Below, one piece after another: positions 20,249 through 29,390 of a stretch of 64,000 nt of DNA. The position numbers and the translations under genes were made by a program. The number at the start of each line of letters is the position of its first letter. The first letter of the stretch is position 1. The notes below the pieces were generated by a model, which saw only the letters and a list, made by a program, of their open reading frames with translations, was not told where the DNA came from and searched no databases. Source of the stretch: Actinobacillus lignieresii (GTDB lineage Bacteria > Pseudomonadota > Gammaproteobacteria > Enterobacterales > Pasteurellaceae); the NCBI RefSeq assembly GCF_900444945.1, contig NZ_UFRM01000001.1:6001-70000 (forward strand), in the 5' to 3' direction.

Positions 20249-21460
20249 ATGTTTGAACCTATTTATGAAACAACGCAAGATGCGGTAATTAAGGTAGTCG
20301 GCGTTGGTGGCGGTGGTGGTAACGCACTAAACCATATGGTGGACGGAAACCTGAATAACGAAGGTGTCGGCGGCGTTGAGTTTTTCTCGGTAAATACCGA
20401 TGCGCAAGTATTGCGTACAAGTTCCGTGCGCCAAACGATTCAAATCGGTGCGAATATCACTAAAGGTTTAGGTGCCGGTGCAAATCCGAATGTAGGTCGT
20501 CAAGCAGCGGAAGAAGACCGCGAAGCGTTATCGAATATGCTTGCGGGTGCGGATATGGTATTTATCTCTGCCGGTATGGGCGGCGGTACGGGTACCGGTG
20601 CGGCGCCGGTTATTGCCGATATCGCAAAATCGCAAGGTTCATTAACGGTTGCCATCGTAACCAAACCGTTCCGTTTCGAAGGTAACAAACGTATGAATTA
20701 CGCGGAGCAAGGTATCCAAGAGTTATCTAAGCACGTAGATTCATTAATTATCATCCCTAACGATAAATTATTAAAGGTATTACCTAAAAATACGAAAATG
20801 ATGGATGCTTTCAAAGCGGCGAATGATATTTTACGTAACGCCGTTTTAGGTATCACCGATATGATTACCTCTCCGGGGTTAATTAACGTGGACTTTGCCG
20901 ACGTGAAAACCGTTATGTCGGAAATGGGACGTGCGATGATGGGTACCGGTATTGCCGAAGGCGAAGACCGTGCAGAACATGCGGCGCATGATGCGGTAGC
21001 CAGCCCGTTATTGGAAGATGTCGATTTATCCGGTGCGAAAGGTATCTTAGTAAGTATCTCTTCAGGTTTAGATATTGAGTTAAACGAAGTCGATGTGATT
21101 ATGGATTATATCCACAGTTTTGCCGCTCCGGATGCGACGATTGTATTCGGTACTTCGGTTTATCCGGAAATGGAAGGTAAACTTCGCGTAACATTAGTGG
21201 CGACAGGTATCGGTCAAGCGGAAGAATTAACGTTACCGAGAGCGACTGTCGTTCCGCAACCAATGCAACAACCTATGCAACAGCAAGGCTATCAACAACA
21301 AGCGCAACAGCCTCAACAACCTGCTTTTGCACAACAGGGTTACGCTCAGCCGGCGCAATTCGCTCAACCGCAACAAGCGGCTCCGAAACCTCAGCAAGTG
21401 GATTCTTCCCAAGTTTGGTCTCCTAATTCGATTCCGGGATTTATGAGAAACGGTCAATAA
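20249..21460 (+). CDS. ftsZ: Cell division protein FtsZ
   Basis: Tubulin-like GTPase that forms the Z ring. 403 aa. GTP-binding signature GMGGGTGTGAAPV (about 110-122), NTDAQVL, and NVDFADVKTVM synergy-loop region. The globular core ends near residue 320. A Gln-rich linker follows (about 328-385, short repeats of QQ, PQQ and QPAQ), then the conserved C-terminal peptide SIPGFMRNGQ, which binds FtsA and ZipA. The linker makes the protein slightly longer than E. coli FtsZ (383). Confidence 0.98.
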   Translation: MFEPIYETTQDAVIKVVGVGGGGGNALNHMVDGNLNNEGVGGVEFFSVNTDAQVLRTSSVRQTIQIGANITKGLGAGANPNVGRQAAEEDREALSNMLAGADMVFISAGMGGGTGTGAAPVIADIAKSQGSLTVAIVTKPFRFEGNKRMNYAEQGIQELSKHVDSLIIIPNDKLLKVLPKNTKMMDAFKAANDILRNAVLGITDMITSPGLINVDFADVKTVMSEMGRAMMGTGIAEGEDRAEHAAHDAVASPLLEDVDLSGAKGILVSISSGLDIELNEVDVIMDYIHSFAAPDATIVFGTSVYPEMEGKLRVTLVATGIGQAEELTLPRATVVPQPMQQPMQQQGYQQQAQQPQQPAFAQQGYAQPAQFAQPQQAAPKPQQVDSSQVWSPNSIPGFMRNGQ

Positions 21461-21492
21461 CGCCGTTACCCAAACGGGAATAAGGATAGAAT

Positions 21493-22413
21493 ATGATTAA
21501 ACAAAGAACATTAAAACAAGCGACTAAAGTCACCGGTATCGGTTTGCACAGCGGTAAAAAAGTAACGCTAACGTTACGTCCCGCACCGGCTAATACGGGG
21601 ATTGTTTATGCTCGTACGGATTTAGAACCGGCGGTGTATTTTCCTGCAAGTGCGGAATCTATTCGTGATACGCAGCTTTGTACTTGTATGATTAATGATG
21701 ACGGTGTACGTATTTCAACGGTTGAACACTTAAATGCGGCAATGGCTTCATTAGGTTTGGATAACTTAATCGTTGAAGTTGATGCGCCTGAAATTCCGAT
21801 TATGGATGGCAGTGCGAGTCCGTTCATCTATTTATTATTAGATGCCGGTATTGAAGAGCAAGACGCACCGAAGAAATTTATTCGTATCAGAGAAACGGTA
21901 CGTGTGGAAGAAGGCGATAAATGGGCGGAAATGAAGCCTTATAGCAAAGGCTTAAAACTAGATTTCACCATTGATTTTAGCCATCCGATGATCAGTAAGG
22001 ATGTGCGTAATTTCAAAATGGAATTATCTGCCGAAAACTTTATTCACAAAATCAGCCGTGCAAGAACTTTCACCTTTATGAAAGATGTTGAATATCTTCA
22101 ATCAATCGGCTTAGCATTAGGCGGTAGCCTTGATAATGCGATCGTATTAGATGAATATCGTATCTTGAATGAAGAAGGCTTACGCTATAAAGACGAATTG
22201 GTTAAGCATAAAATGTTAGACTCAATCGGCGACTTATTTATGTGCGGTTATAATATCCTTGGTGATTTCAGTGCATATAAATCGGGACACGGTTTAAATA
22301 ACAAATTATTACGTGCAATCCTTGCTAACGAAAATGCTTGGGAATTTGTAACCTTTGAAGATAAAGAACAAGCGCCGCAAGGTTATCGTATCGGTGAACA
22401 AGTCTTTATCTAG
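21493..22413 (+). CDS. lpxC: LpxC, UDP-3-O-acyl-GlcNAc deacetylase
   Basis: Zinc metalloamidase carrying out the committed step of lipid A synthesis. 306 aa, one more than E. coli. Zinc ligands are visible: H79 in STVEHLNAA, and H239 and D243 in [10 protein letters not shown]; the catalytic histidine sits in SGHGLNN. Last gene of the dcw cluster, as in E. coli, 32 bp after ftsZ with an AAGGATAG ribosome binding site. A strong terminator follows. Confidence 0.98.
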   Translation: MIKQRTLKQATKVTGIGLHSGKKVTLTLRPAPANTGIVYARTDLEPAVYFPASAESIRDTQLCTCMINDDGVRISTVEHLNAAMASLGLDNLIVEVDAPEIPIMDGSASPFIYLLLDAGIEEQDAPKKFIRIRETVRVEEGDKWAEMKPYSKGLKLDFTIDFSHPMISKDVRNFKMELSAENFIHKISRARTFTFMKDVEYLQSIGLALGGSLDNAIVLDEYRILNEEGLRYKDELVKHKMLDSIGDLFMCGYNILGDFSAYKSGHGLNNKLLRAILANENAWEFVTFEDKEQAPQGYRIGEQVFI

Positions 22414-22432
22414 TATCAAGATTAATTAATTT

Positions 22433-22470
22433 AAAAATCCTCGTTGATGAAAATCGGCGAGGATTTTTTT
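22433..22470 (+). terminator. Intrinsic terminator after lpxC, end of dcw cluster
   Basis: AAAAATCCTCG (22433-22443) pairs with CGAGGATTTTT (22458-22468), followed by further T. Lies 19 bp after the lpxC stop. Confidence 0.85.
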
Positions 22471-22513
22471 ATGGCAAGCGGTCGGATTCAGCAAAAATTT
22501 TGCAAAAATACTT

Positions 22514-22533
22514 TACTGTTCAAAAAAACAGTA
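22514..22533 (+). promoter_or_regulatory. LexA (SOS) box upstream of recN
   Basis: CTG (22516-22518), ten bases, CAG (22529-22531), extended symmetrically to TACTG...CAGTA. This meets the gammaproteobacterial LexA consensus (CTG-N10-CAG with TA flanks). It is about 42 bp before the recN start, where LexA boxes sit in E. coli recN. A second palindrome (ATATATCC / GGATATAT, 22539-22559) lies directly downstream. Confidence 0.85.
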
Positions 22534-22574
22534 ATAGTATATATCCATACAGGATATATTTTTACAGGTGTTTT

Positions 22575-24248
22575 ATGCTTACTCATTTAACGGTTAATAA
22601 TTTTGCAATTGTTCGTCACTTAACATTAGAGCTGAATGAAGGTATGTCCGTGATTACCGGCGAAACCGGGGCGGGTAAGTCCATTGCGATTGATGCGTTA
22701 AGCCTTTGTCTCGGCTATCGTTCGGAAAGCAGTATGATTCGTCATGGTGCGGATAAAGCGGATATTACCGCAACCTTTAGTATGCAAGCGACTAGCCCGG
22801 CTTATTTATGGTTGAAACAACATGAATTACTGGATGAAGATAATCCGCAAGAATGCATTTTACGCCGTATGATTAACCAAGAGGGACGTTCTAAGGCATT
22901 TGTAAACAATCGTCCGTTACCGATTTCTCATCTACGAGAGTTAGGCCAATATCTGATTCATTTGAACGGTCAGCACGCACCGCAATTATTATTAAAAAGT
23001 GAGTATCAGTTGGAGGTATTAGATAACTATGCCGGTATCTATAGTTTGTTAAATGAAATGAGTAGCCAATACCAGCGTTGGAAGAAATTACATCAGCAAG
23101 TGAAAAATTTCCGCCAACAGTGCCAAGAGAATGAGGCTCGTAAACAGCTGCTGCAATATCAAGTAGATGAGCTAGATGAGTTTGCGATTAAGCAAGGTGA
23201 ATTTGAGGAAATGGAAGAAACGCATAGCCGGTTATCCAATTCCGAAGCATTAACCGCATTATCCCAAGAGGTGACTGATTTACTGAGCGAAAGTGAACTA
23301 AATGTCGATTCAATGTTATATAAGGCGATTCGTCATTTAGAAGATTTAGTCGAGGTTGATTCACGTTATCAATCGGCACTAAATATGTTAAATGAAGCAC
23401 TTATTCAGGTTCAGGAAGCCAGTTCCGAGGTGAGTGATTTAGCCGGCAAAATAGAGCAAGATCCGGATTTACTCAATGAGTTGGATATACGTATTAGTAA
23501 GACGCTTCAATTAGCCCGTAAGCACCATGTATTGCCGGAGAATTTATGGCAACATCACGAATTTATTCAGCAAGAATTACAAAAACTGGAGGATTTTGCC
23601 GGAAATGAAGAACAGTTAATTGCGGATGAGCAAGCGGCTCATCAACAGTCTATTAAGCTGGCTGAGCAAATTTATCAAAAGCGTCTTGAGGCAGGTAAAA
23701 AATTAGCTGAGCAAGTGACGGCACAAATTAAACGTCTTTCAATGGAAAACGGCGAGTTCTTTATTGATGTTCAGCATGATGCAAAAAGATTATCAAGTAA
23801 CGGGGCTGATGTTGTTGAATTTAATTTGCGCAGTAATTTAGGGCAACAGGCTCAGCCGTTAGCTAAAATCGCTTCCGGCGGTGAGTTATCACGTATTTCC
23901 TTGGCTGTACAGGTGTTGACGGCAAATAAATTATCCACACCGACAATTATTTTTGATGAGGTGGATGTTGGGATTAGCGGCCCGACAGCCACCATAGTCG
24001 GTAAGCTGTTACGCCAATTAGGTAAGAAATGTCAGGTGCTTTGCGTGACACATTTACCGCAGGTAGCAAGCTATGGGCATCACCATTTTAATGTGCAAAA
24101 GTATGTGGAAAATAATCAGACGGAAACTCAAATGTCGTTATTAACCCAAGCGGAACGCGTTCAGGTCTTAGCAAGATTATTAGGTGGAAGTAAGATTACC
24201 GATACGGTGCTTGCTAATGCACAGGAAATGCTAGATTTAGTTGAATAA
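22575..24248 (+). CDS. recN: DNA repair protein RecN
   Basis: SMC-like ATPase needed for double-strand-break repair and strongly SOS-induced. The ATG at 22575 gives MLTHLTVNNFAIV and 557 aa, near E. coli RecN (553); the frame extends 25 codons upstream but through the LexA box. Walker A GETGAGKS (about residues 30-37), a long central coiled coil (about 150-370), the ABC signature IASGGELSRISLA, and Walker B IIFDEVDVGISG. Confidence 0.97.
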   Translation: MLTHLTVNNFAIVRHLTLELNEGMSVITGETGAGKSIAIDALSLCLGYRSESSMIRHGADKADITATFSMQATSPAYLWLKQHELLDEDNPQECILRRMINQEGRSKAFVNNRPLPISHLRELGQYLIHLNGQHAPQLLLKSEYQLEVLDNYAGIYSLLNEMSSQYQRWKKLHQQVKNFRQQCQENEARKQLLQYQVDELDEFAIKQGEFEEMEETHSRLSNSEALTALSQEVTDLLSESELNVDSMLYKAIRHLEDLVEVDSRYQSALNMLNEALIQVQEASSEVSDLAGKIEQDPDLLNELDIRISKTLQLARKHHVLPENLWQHHEFIQQELQKLEDFAGNEEQLIADEQAAHQQSIKLAEQIYQKRLEAGKKLAEQVTAQIKRLSMENGEFFIDVQHDAKRLSSNGADVVEFNLRSNLGQQAQPLAKIASGGELSRISLAVQVLTANKLSTPTIIFDEVDVGISGPTATIVGKLLRQLGKKCQVLCVTHLPQVASYGHHHFNVQKYVENNQTETQMSLLTQAERVQVLARLLGGSKITDTVLANAQEMLDLVE

Positions 24249-24282
24249 CATCACTGAGTAACATAGTCAAATTAAACGAAAT

Positions 24283-24347
24283 AAGCGGTCGTTTTTTTAG
24301 AGAGCAACGCAATTTTTGCAAAGTTTTCCTAAAAAAAACGACCGCTT
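24283..24347. terminator. Bidirectional USS terminator between recN and the ABC transporter
   Basis: Arms AAGCGGTCG + T run (24283-24300) and A run + CGACCGCTT (24329-24347) pair over about 17 bp around a 28-nt loop. The T and A tracts make it work for both convergent transcripts. Confidence 0.75.
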
Positions 24348-24390
24348 GTTGTTATGATTCGTCAGTATGAATCAGCTATTTTCTGAAGCG

Positions 24391-25794
24391 CTAAACAAAC
24401 TGAGTTAAATCAATTACTTTATCGCAGCTTTTCTCAATCAAATAGGGATCATGACTCACAATCACTAATGCACATTTACGTTGGCGACATTGATTGATTA
24501 ATAACTCAATCGTTTCTTTTTGCGTGATCGGATCTAAGCGAGAAGTGACTTCATCGGCAAAAAGTAATACCGGCTCAAGCAATAATGCACGTAAGATCGC
24601 AACCCGTTGTAATTCTCCGCCTGAGACGTTTTCCGCATTACGGGCGAGAATTTCCGGAGCAAGTGCTAGCTGTTGCAGTAAAGTTGGAATTTGCGAACGA
24701 TCTAACTTATGTTTATTAATCACATCATCCAAAAGTGTTTGTAAGCTGACGGTCGGCGCAAATGCTTCCGGTGGATCTTGGTATAGTTTTAGCACCTGAT
24801 GTTTTTTATGTTGCCGGCTGTGCCAGATTACCTCGCCCGATTTAGGCTTAAGCAAACCGCATAACACATCAGCGAGCGTACTTTTGCCGATACCGCTGTG
24901 TCCGACAACGCCTAGGATTTCGCCTTGGTGTAAGTCAAATGAAAGTCCGCTGAAAAGTGTGCGTTTACCTCGTGCAACACTCAGGTTTTTCACCGAAACA
25001 AGCGGTTGATTTTTTGCAAAATTTTGCGAATTTTCGACCGCTTGCCAATGTATCGGATCGGCGGAAATCAAGGCTTTTGTATATGGATGCTGCGGGTCGG
25101 CAAGCAATGTCTCTGCTGCACCTTTTTCTAGTAATTGGCCCTTTTTCATCACTAAGATTTCGCCGCCTAATTGTTCGGCAACGTCAATATCGTGCGTGAT
25201 GGTAAGCAAACCGCCTTGTTGCTGATAAGCCTGTTTGAGTAATTGAATCACATTTGCCTTGCTTTTCGGATCAAGCCCTTTGGTCGGTTCATCTGCTAAC
25301 AAAATTTTACCGCCGGCAGCGGTAGCGATAGCAAAAGAAGCGCGTTGAGCCATACCGCCGGAGAGTTGGTGCGGATAGGCGGTTTCCCATGCTTTTAAAC
25401 CTAAATGCTCAAGGGTTTTTTTACCCTCATTTTTTGCCGCTTGTTTATCTTTTTTAGCAACAAAAGTAAAACTTTCCCAAAGCTGTTTACCTATCGTCAT
25501 AATCGGGTCAAGAGAACGACGAGGTTCTTGCGGCAACATTACCAACGTTTTACCCCAAAGCGATTCGAGCTGTGTGTTCTCGGTTTTGCCATTTTCTACA
25601 AAAATTTGACCGCTTGCTTCCAACTCTTTCGGTAAAGCACCCATAATCGCTTGAATCAGCAGGCTTTTCCCTGAGCCGGTTTCACCGAGAATCGTGATAT
25701 TTTTACCTTGTTCTAGCGTTAAACTTATCGGCTCAACTAAAGTTAAACCTGTAGTGGTTTTTACCCCAACATTTTCAATTCGTAGCAGTGCCAT
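24391..25794 (-). CDS. Fused two-domain ABC ATPase of a peptide/nickel-type importer
   Basis: Energises the importer encoded by the three genes upstream. 467 aa containing two complete ABC domains: domain 1 with Walker A GETGSGKS (37-44), signature LSGGMAQR (144-151) and Walker B ILLADEP; domain 2 with GHSGIGKS (298-305), signature VSGGELQR (390-397) and LLFADEV. In most DppDF/OppDF/NikDE systems these are separate genes; the fusion here is compact, shorter than E. coli YejF or GsiA. Starts on the base where the preceding permease frame ends, so the genes are coupled. Substrate is not readable from an ATPase. Confidence 0.9.
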   Translation of the reverse strand: MALLRIENVGVKTTTGLTLVEPISLTLEQGKNITILGETGSGKSLLIQAIMGALPKELEASGQIFVENGKTENTQLESLWGKTLVMLPQEPRRSLDPIMTIGKQLWESFTFVAKKDKQAAKNEGKKTLEHLGLKAWETAYPHQLSGGMAQRASFAIATAAGGKILLADEPTKGLDPKSKANVIQLLKQAYQQQGGLLTITHDIDVAEQLGGEILVMKKGQLLEKGAAETLLADPQHPYTKALISADPIHWQAVENSQNFAKNQPLVSVKNLSVARGKRTLFSGLSFDLHQGEILGVVGHSGIGKSTLADVLCGLLKPKSGEVIWHSRQHKKHQVLKLYQDPPEAFAPTVSLQTLLDDVINKHKLDRSQIPTLLQQLALAPEILARNAENVSGGELQRVAILRALLLEPVLLFADEVTSRLDPITQKETIELLINQCRQRKCALVIVSHDPYLIEKSCDKVIDLTQFV

Positions 25795-26579
25795 TATTTT
25801 ACTCTCCCGGATAACAGTTGAAGGCTAAGTACCATTAAAAAGACTGCAATGACCGGCTGCATAAAGACCCAAGGGGCTTCATAGTAGTAAGGAAATAATT
25901 CGGTCATCATTAAACCTAATTCGGCTGTAGGTGGACGTAGGCCCACATTTACAAATCCGAGAGTGGCTAATGCCAGAATTGCATTACCGAGCGAGAAGGC
26001 ACTTAAGGTTACAATAAGCGGTAGCAAACGGGGTAAAAGATGACGTTTAAAGCTATAAACTAATCCCATGCCCATTAAGCGAGAAGATTCGATTTCAGCA
26101 CTGGAAGCAAGTGTTTGGCTGACTGCTCGAATTACACGGAAAAACTCTACCCACATTACCAAAGCGATACCTAAATAGAGTGTCCAAAATGATCCCGGTG
26201 ATAATGAGGCAAAGAGTAGAATCAATAACAATCCGGGTAACGCCATCACCAAATCGCAGATAAAGCTAAATAGTCGGTCAAGCCATCCACCGAAAAAGCC
26301 GGCTAGAATACCAAATACTAGTCCGGCAATTAATGCACAAAATACACTAAATAGCGATAGACCGAATGATAAACGAATCGCCGAAGCAAGGCGAGCAAGC
26401 ATATCTCTACCGAGATGATCGGTGCCGAGCCAAGCAAACTCATCAGGTTTAGCAAGCATATTACCAAGATCTTGGAAGCCAATATCCATCGGGTAAAAAT
26501 AAGGCTGTAAAAAGGCAAAAGCGAGTAATATAGTAAGAATTATCGCCCCTATTTTTTGGCTAAATGTCATTTTATTCAT
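25794..26579 (-). CDS. ABC importer permease (DppC/NikC family)
   Basis: Inner-membrane permease of the peptide/nickel (BPD_transp_1) family. 261 aa, about six membrane helices. The N terminus has the DppC-type block AWLGTDHLGRDMLARL (about 49-64), and the EAA loop that contacts the ATPase lies near ESSRLMGMGLVYSFKRHLLP. It partners the DppB-type permease two bases upstream and overlaps the ATPase gene. Confidence 0.9.
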   Translation of the reverse strand: MNKMTFSQKIGAIILTILLAFAFLQPYFYPMDIGFQDLGNMLAKPDEFAWLGTDHLGRDMLARLASAIRLSFGLSLFSVFCALIAGLVFGILAGFFGGWLDRLFSFICDLVMALPGLLLILLFASLSPGSFWTLYLGIALVMWVEFFRVIRAVSQTLASSAEIESSRLMGMGLVYSFKRHLLPRLLPLIVTLSAFSLGNAILALATLGFVNVGLRPPTAELGLMMTELFPYYYEAPWVFMQPVIAVFLMVLSLQLLSGRVK

Positions 26580-26581
26580 TG

Positions 26582-27529
26582 TTATTCTCCATGACGTTTA
26601 TGGGTAATTCGCGGGTCAATCCACGTACTCAGCATATCTGCGCACATATTTAACAGTACGAATAAACCGCCCATCACCAGAGATGTACCTTGGATCATCG
26701 GCACATCTCGAGCAATAATGGCGTGTACTAAAGCGTGTCCGCTGCCCGGCCAAGCGAAGAGACTTTCTACCACGACCACACCTTCAATCAGATAAACCAG
26801 CTGTACCGCATGGTAAGCAATGACCGGAATCGCAATATTGCGGATACCGTGGCGGGTAAAAGTTTGCCATTTTGAAAGCCCCTTTAAGCGCGCAAATTGG
26901 TAATATTCGGATTGTTTTACCTGTAACATTGCGGCACGTGTCACACGAACAGAAACCGCACTTAAACCTAATGCCAAAGTAAAAGCCGGTAAAACAAAAT
27001 GTTGCCATTTACCGTAACCGCCGGCAGGCAGCCAACGTAATGTCGCCGAAAAGAGCGTAATCAGTCCGATAGCGATAATAAATGCCGGTACGGAGCGAAA
27101 CAGCGTGCTGAATACCAAGGTAAAGCGGTCAAAAAAGCCGTTTTCTTTGCGAGCGGCAAGTACACCAAGAATCGGACCAATCATAATTGCCATAACGAGC
27201 GCAACCAGAGCAAGACTAAGTGTATGCCCGAATTGATGGGCAATTTCACTCCAAACCGAATCGCCGGTAACTAAAGATTTACCTAAATTAAGTTGTAAAA
27301 GATCAAGTAGCCAGTTGCCGTAGCTTTGCCACCAAGGTTGATCTAGTCCTAATTCGGTACGAACTAAATCGGCGGCGGCACTATCGACTTGATCATAACC
27401 GTAACGACTTGCCGCAATACGATAAGCCATATCGCCGGAGAGTTGTCGTGTCAAAATAAAAGTAAGCGTGCCGACCGACCAAATCACTAAAATAATTTGC
27501 AGTAGGCGTCTGAAAATAATCTTAAGCAT
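26582..27529 (-). CDS. ABC importer permease (DppB/NikB family)
   Basis: First permease of the importer. 315 aa, about six membrane helices. The N terminus (RRLLQIILVIWSVGTLTFIL) and the EAA loop (YYQFARLKGLSKWQTFTRHG) are DppB/NikB-like, and the C-terminal IDPRITHKR is the usual family ending. Separated from the solute-binding-protein gene by 93 bp that contain a strong hairpin, while the next permease follows after only two bases. Confidence 0.9.
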   Translation of the reverse strand: MLKIIFRRLLQIILVIWSVGTLTFILTRQLSGDMAYRIAASRYGYDQVDSAAADLVRTELGLDQPWWQSYGNWLLDLLQLNLGKSLVTGDSVWSEIAHQFGHTLSLALVALVMAIMIGPILGVLAARKENGFFDRFTLVFSTLFRSVPAFIIAIGLITLFSATLRWLPAGGYGKWQHFVLPAFTLALGLSAVSVRVTRAAMLQVKQSEYYQFARLKGLSKWQTFTRHGIRNIAIPVIAYHAVQLVYLIEGVVVVESLFAWPGSGHALVHAIIARDVPMIQGTSLVMGGLFVLLNMCADMLSTWIDPRITHKRHGE

Positions 27530-27553
27530 ATTTTTAACCGTGAGAATTCATAT

Positions 27554-27603
27554 AAAAAACACGGAAAGCGGCTTAAATTTGTATGCTGTTTTCCGTGTTT
27601 TTA
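27554..27603 (-). terminator. Terminator-like hairpin between the binding-protein and permease genes
   Basis: AAAAACACGGAAA (27555-27567) and TTTCCGTGTTTTT (27590-27602), a perfect 13-bp stem with a 22-nt loop; on the minus strand a TTTTTT tract follows. It is inside the operon and would reduce permease/ATPase expression relative to the binding protein. Confidence 0.75.
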
Positions 27604-27622
27604 ATGCTAAATTTTTATCATG

Positions 27623-29197
27623 TTATTTTGTGAGTTTTTCTAAAAAGAATCTTCTTTCGAATGTATCTAGCGTAACGCCTTTCATCTCATTATGTGTTGC
27701 GACATTTTGCTGATAATACACAATTGGAATAATCGGTAATTCATCATGAATGATTCGGCTAACCGTTTGTTTTAACTGCTTAGCTTTTTGCGGATCACGT
27801 TCCGTTTCGATTTTCTCTAACGTTTGTGCTAATTGTTCATTGCTCCAGTTCATTACACCCCAGTCGCTGCCGCCTTTGGCATAATCCTGTACGATTACAC
27901 CGAACGGATCGATGGTTTTACCATAGTTCAACGCATAGAGTGCCATTTCTAAGCTACCGTCTTTATGACCGGCAGGAATTTCACTCGAATTGCCGACAGA
28001 AACATTGACATCAATACCAATCTCTCGCCATTGTGCTTGGAGAATAGTCGCAATAATCGGTAATTCCGGACGATCCGAGAAGGTTCTTAAGGTAAAGCTG
28101 AACGGCTTTCCTTCTTTATCGGTTAATTTGCCTTCGCTATTGAATTGATATCCGGCAGCGGTTAAATTTTGTTTGATTTTTGCAATATCAACGCTTTCGT
28201 CTTTATTTTCCACACGCCAATCGGCAAAGGCTTTCGGTAAGATTTGATCCGCCGCACCGTCTTTAATTTTTAACACTTGTTCGGCAATCGCCTTACGGTT
28301 AATTGCCTGTGAAAGTGCTTGGCGAATTGTTAAATCTTTAAAGAACGGTTTAGCCGCATCCATCTTCATTTGAATCGTACGAGCGATAGAACCGCTGGTA
28401 ACAGTTAAATTCGGATCGGTTTTTAAACGTGCGACACTGGCGGTATCTAAATTAAATACTAATGAACTTGCATCGCTTTGTGCCATTAATACACGAGTTT
28501 CACTACGGCTGCTGGCTAAATAATTTGCATGAAGGACCTTCGGTTTTTCTCCCCAGTATTGCTCAAAACGAACCGCTTCAATTTTTTGCGGTGCTTCGAC
28601 TTTGGTCGCTTTAAAAGCACCGGTACCGATTAATTTTACCACTTCGTTTTTTTCATTAAATGCTTCGTCCGCTAAAATAATGGTGGAATAGTGCGTTAAA
28701 AAAGATGGGAAGGGTACGAACGATTTCGTGAGTTTAAATTTAACTTGGTTGTCCCCTAATGCACTGATCTCTTGGATAAAGGCTTTTTGTAGAATGCTCG
28801 GTTGCGCCATTAATAAATTGAGATTTTTGGCTACGGTTTGCGCATTTACTTTTTCACCGTTATGGAAGGTTGCATCACGTAGAGTAAAAGTCCACTCGGT
28901 TGCGTCTTCATTACTTTGCCATTCTGTTGCCAATCCCGGAATCAATTCGCCTTTTTCATTCGCTTCAACTAAAGTTTCGGCTAAGTTCATTCGTTGGAAA
29001 ATAACGCCGGATTGAGTCGGATGCAAACTGTTTAGCTCCCAAGGCGCAATTACGGTGACTTGAGTTAATTCGTTGTTTTTTAAGTTTTTAACTTCGCTTT
29101 CTTTATTATTTTGCGGATTGTTTTGTGTAACGGATTTATCTTCGCAACCTACGATAAATAATGTGGTTGCCAGTAACGGAAGTAGCCATTTTTTCAT
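27623..29197 (-). CDS. Lipoprotein solute-binding protein, peptide/nickel family (SBP_bac_5)
   Basis: Periplasmic, lipid-anchored receptor of the ABC importer below it. 524 aa with a lipoprotein signal (MKKWLLPLLATTLFIVGC, lipobox IVGC, Cys18). Family 5 features: ATEWTFTLRDATFHNGEKV, the hallmark of Dpp/Opp/NikA proteins, and TIRQALSQAINRKAIA. Closest in style to NikA/YntA-type nickel receptors, but peptide binding is not excluded. Nickel uptake would fit a urease-positive Actinobacillus; that is inference only. First gene of a four-gene minus-strand operon. Confidence 0.88.
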   Translation of the reverse strand: MKKWLLPLLATTLFIVGCEDKSVTQNNPQNNKESEVKNLKNNELTQVTVIAPWELNSLHPTQSGVIFQRMNLAETLVEANEKGELIPGLATEWQSNEDATEWTFTLRDATFHNGEKVNAQTVAKNLNLLMAQPSILQKAFIQEISALGDNQVKFKLTKSFVPFPSFLTHYSTIILADEAFNEKNEVVKLIGTGAFKATKVEAPQKIEAVRFEQYWGEKPKVLHANYLASSRSETRVLMAQSDASSLVFNLDTASVARLKTDPNLTVTSGSIARTIQMKMDAAKPFFKDLTIRQALSQAINRKAIAEQVLKIKDGAADQILPKAFADWRVENKDESVDIAKIKQNLTAAGYQFNSEGKLTDKEGKPFSFTLRTFSDRPELPIIATILQAQWREIGIDVNVSVGNSSEIPAGHKDGSLEMALYALNYGKTIDPFGVIVQDYAKGGSDWGVMNWSNEQLAQTLEKIETERDPQKAKQLKQTVSRIIHDELPIIPIVYYQQNVATHNEMKGVTLDTFERRFFLEKLTK

Positions 29198-29240
29198 TAG
29201 AAATTCCCTTGTTTTTAGTCAAGTATTTAATAGCGCGGCA

Positions 29241-29249
29241 ATTCTAGCA
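29241..29249 (-). promoter_or_regulatory. Possible extended -10 promoter of the ABC importer operon
   Basis: On the minus strand TGCTAGAAT (extended -10, 29241-29249) lies about 44 bp before the binding-protein start; no good -35 is visible and the discriminator is GC-rich (TGCCGCGC). Confidence 0.3.
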
Positions 29250-29330
29250 TAAAACCATAAAAAAATAATAGCTATTAATCTATTAAATCAATAAAAAAAT
29301 AATGGAATAAGAAAAGAGGAGAATTAGAAG

Positions 29331-29378
29331 GATAAAAAAGCGGTCATTTTGTCGAATTTCTCTACAAAATGACCGCTT
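29331..29378 (-). terminator. USS-type terminator after prfC
   Basis: Perfect 15-bp stem (29338-29352 with 29364-29378) made of two opposed AAGCGGTCATTTTGT arms; on the minus strand it is followed by TTTTTTATCC. Twelve bp after the prfC stop. Confidence 0.85.
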
Positions 29379-29390
29379 GTTTAGCAAAGA

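Noticed and set aside
21241..21400. Q-rich repeat region of ftsZ as a sign of phase variation or recombination
   Set aside because: It is the variable C-terminal linker normal for FtsZ; codons vary and the frame is intact.
24329..24340. A8 tract as a phase-variable homopolymer
   Set aside because: It lies outside any coding frame, within a bidirectional terminator.
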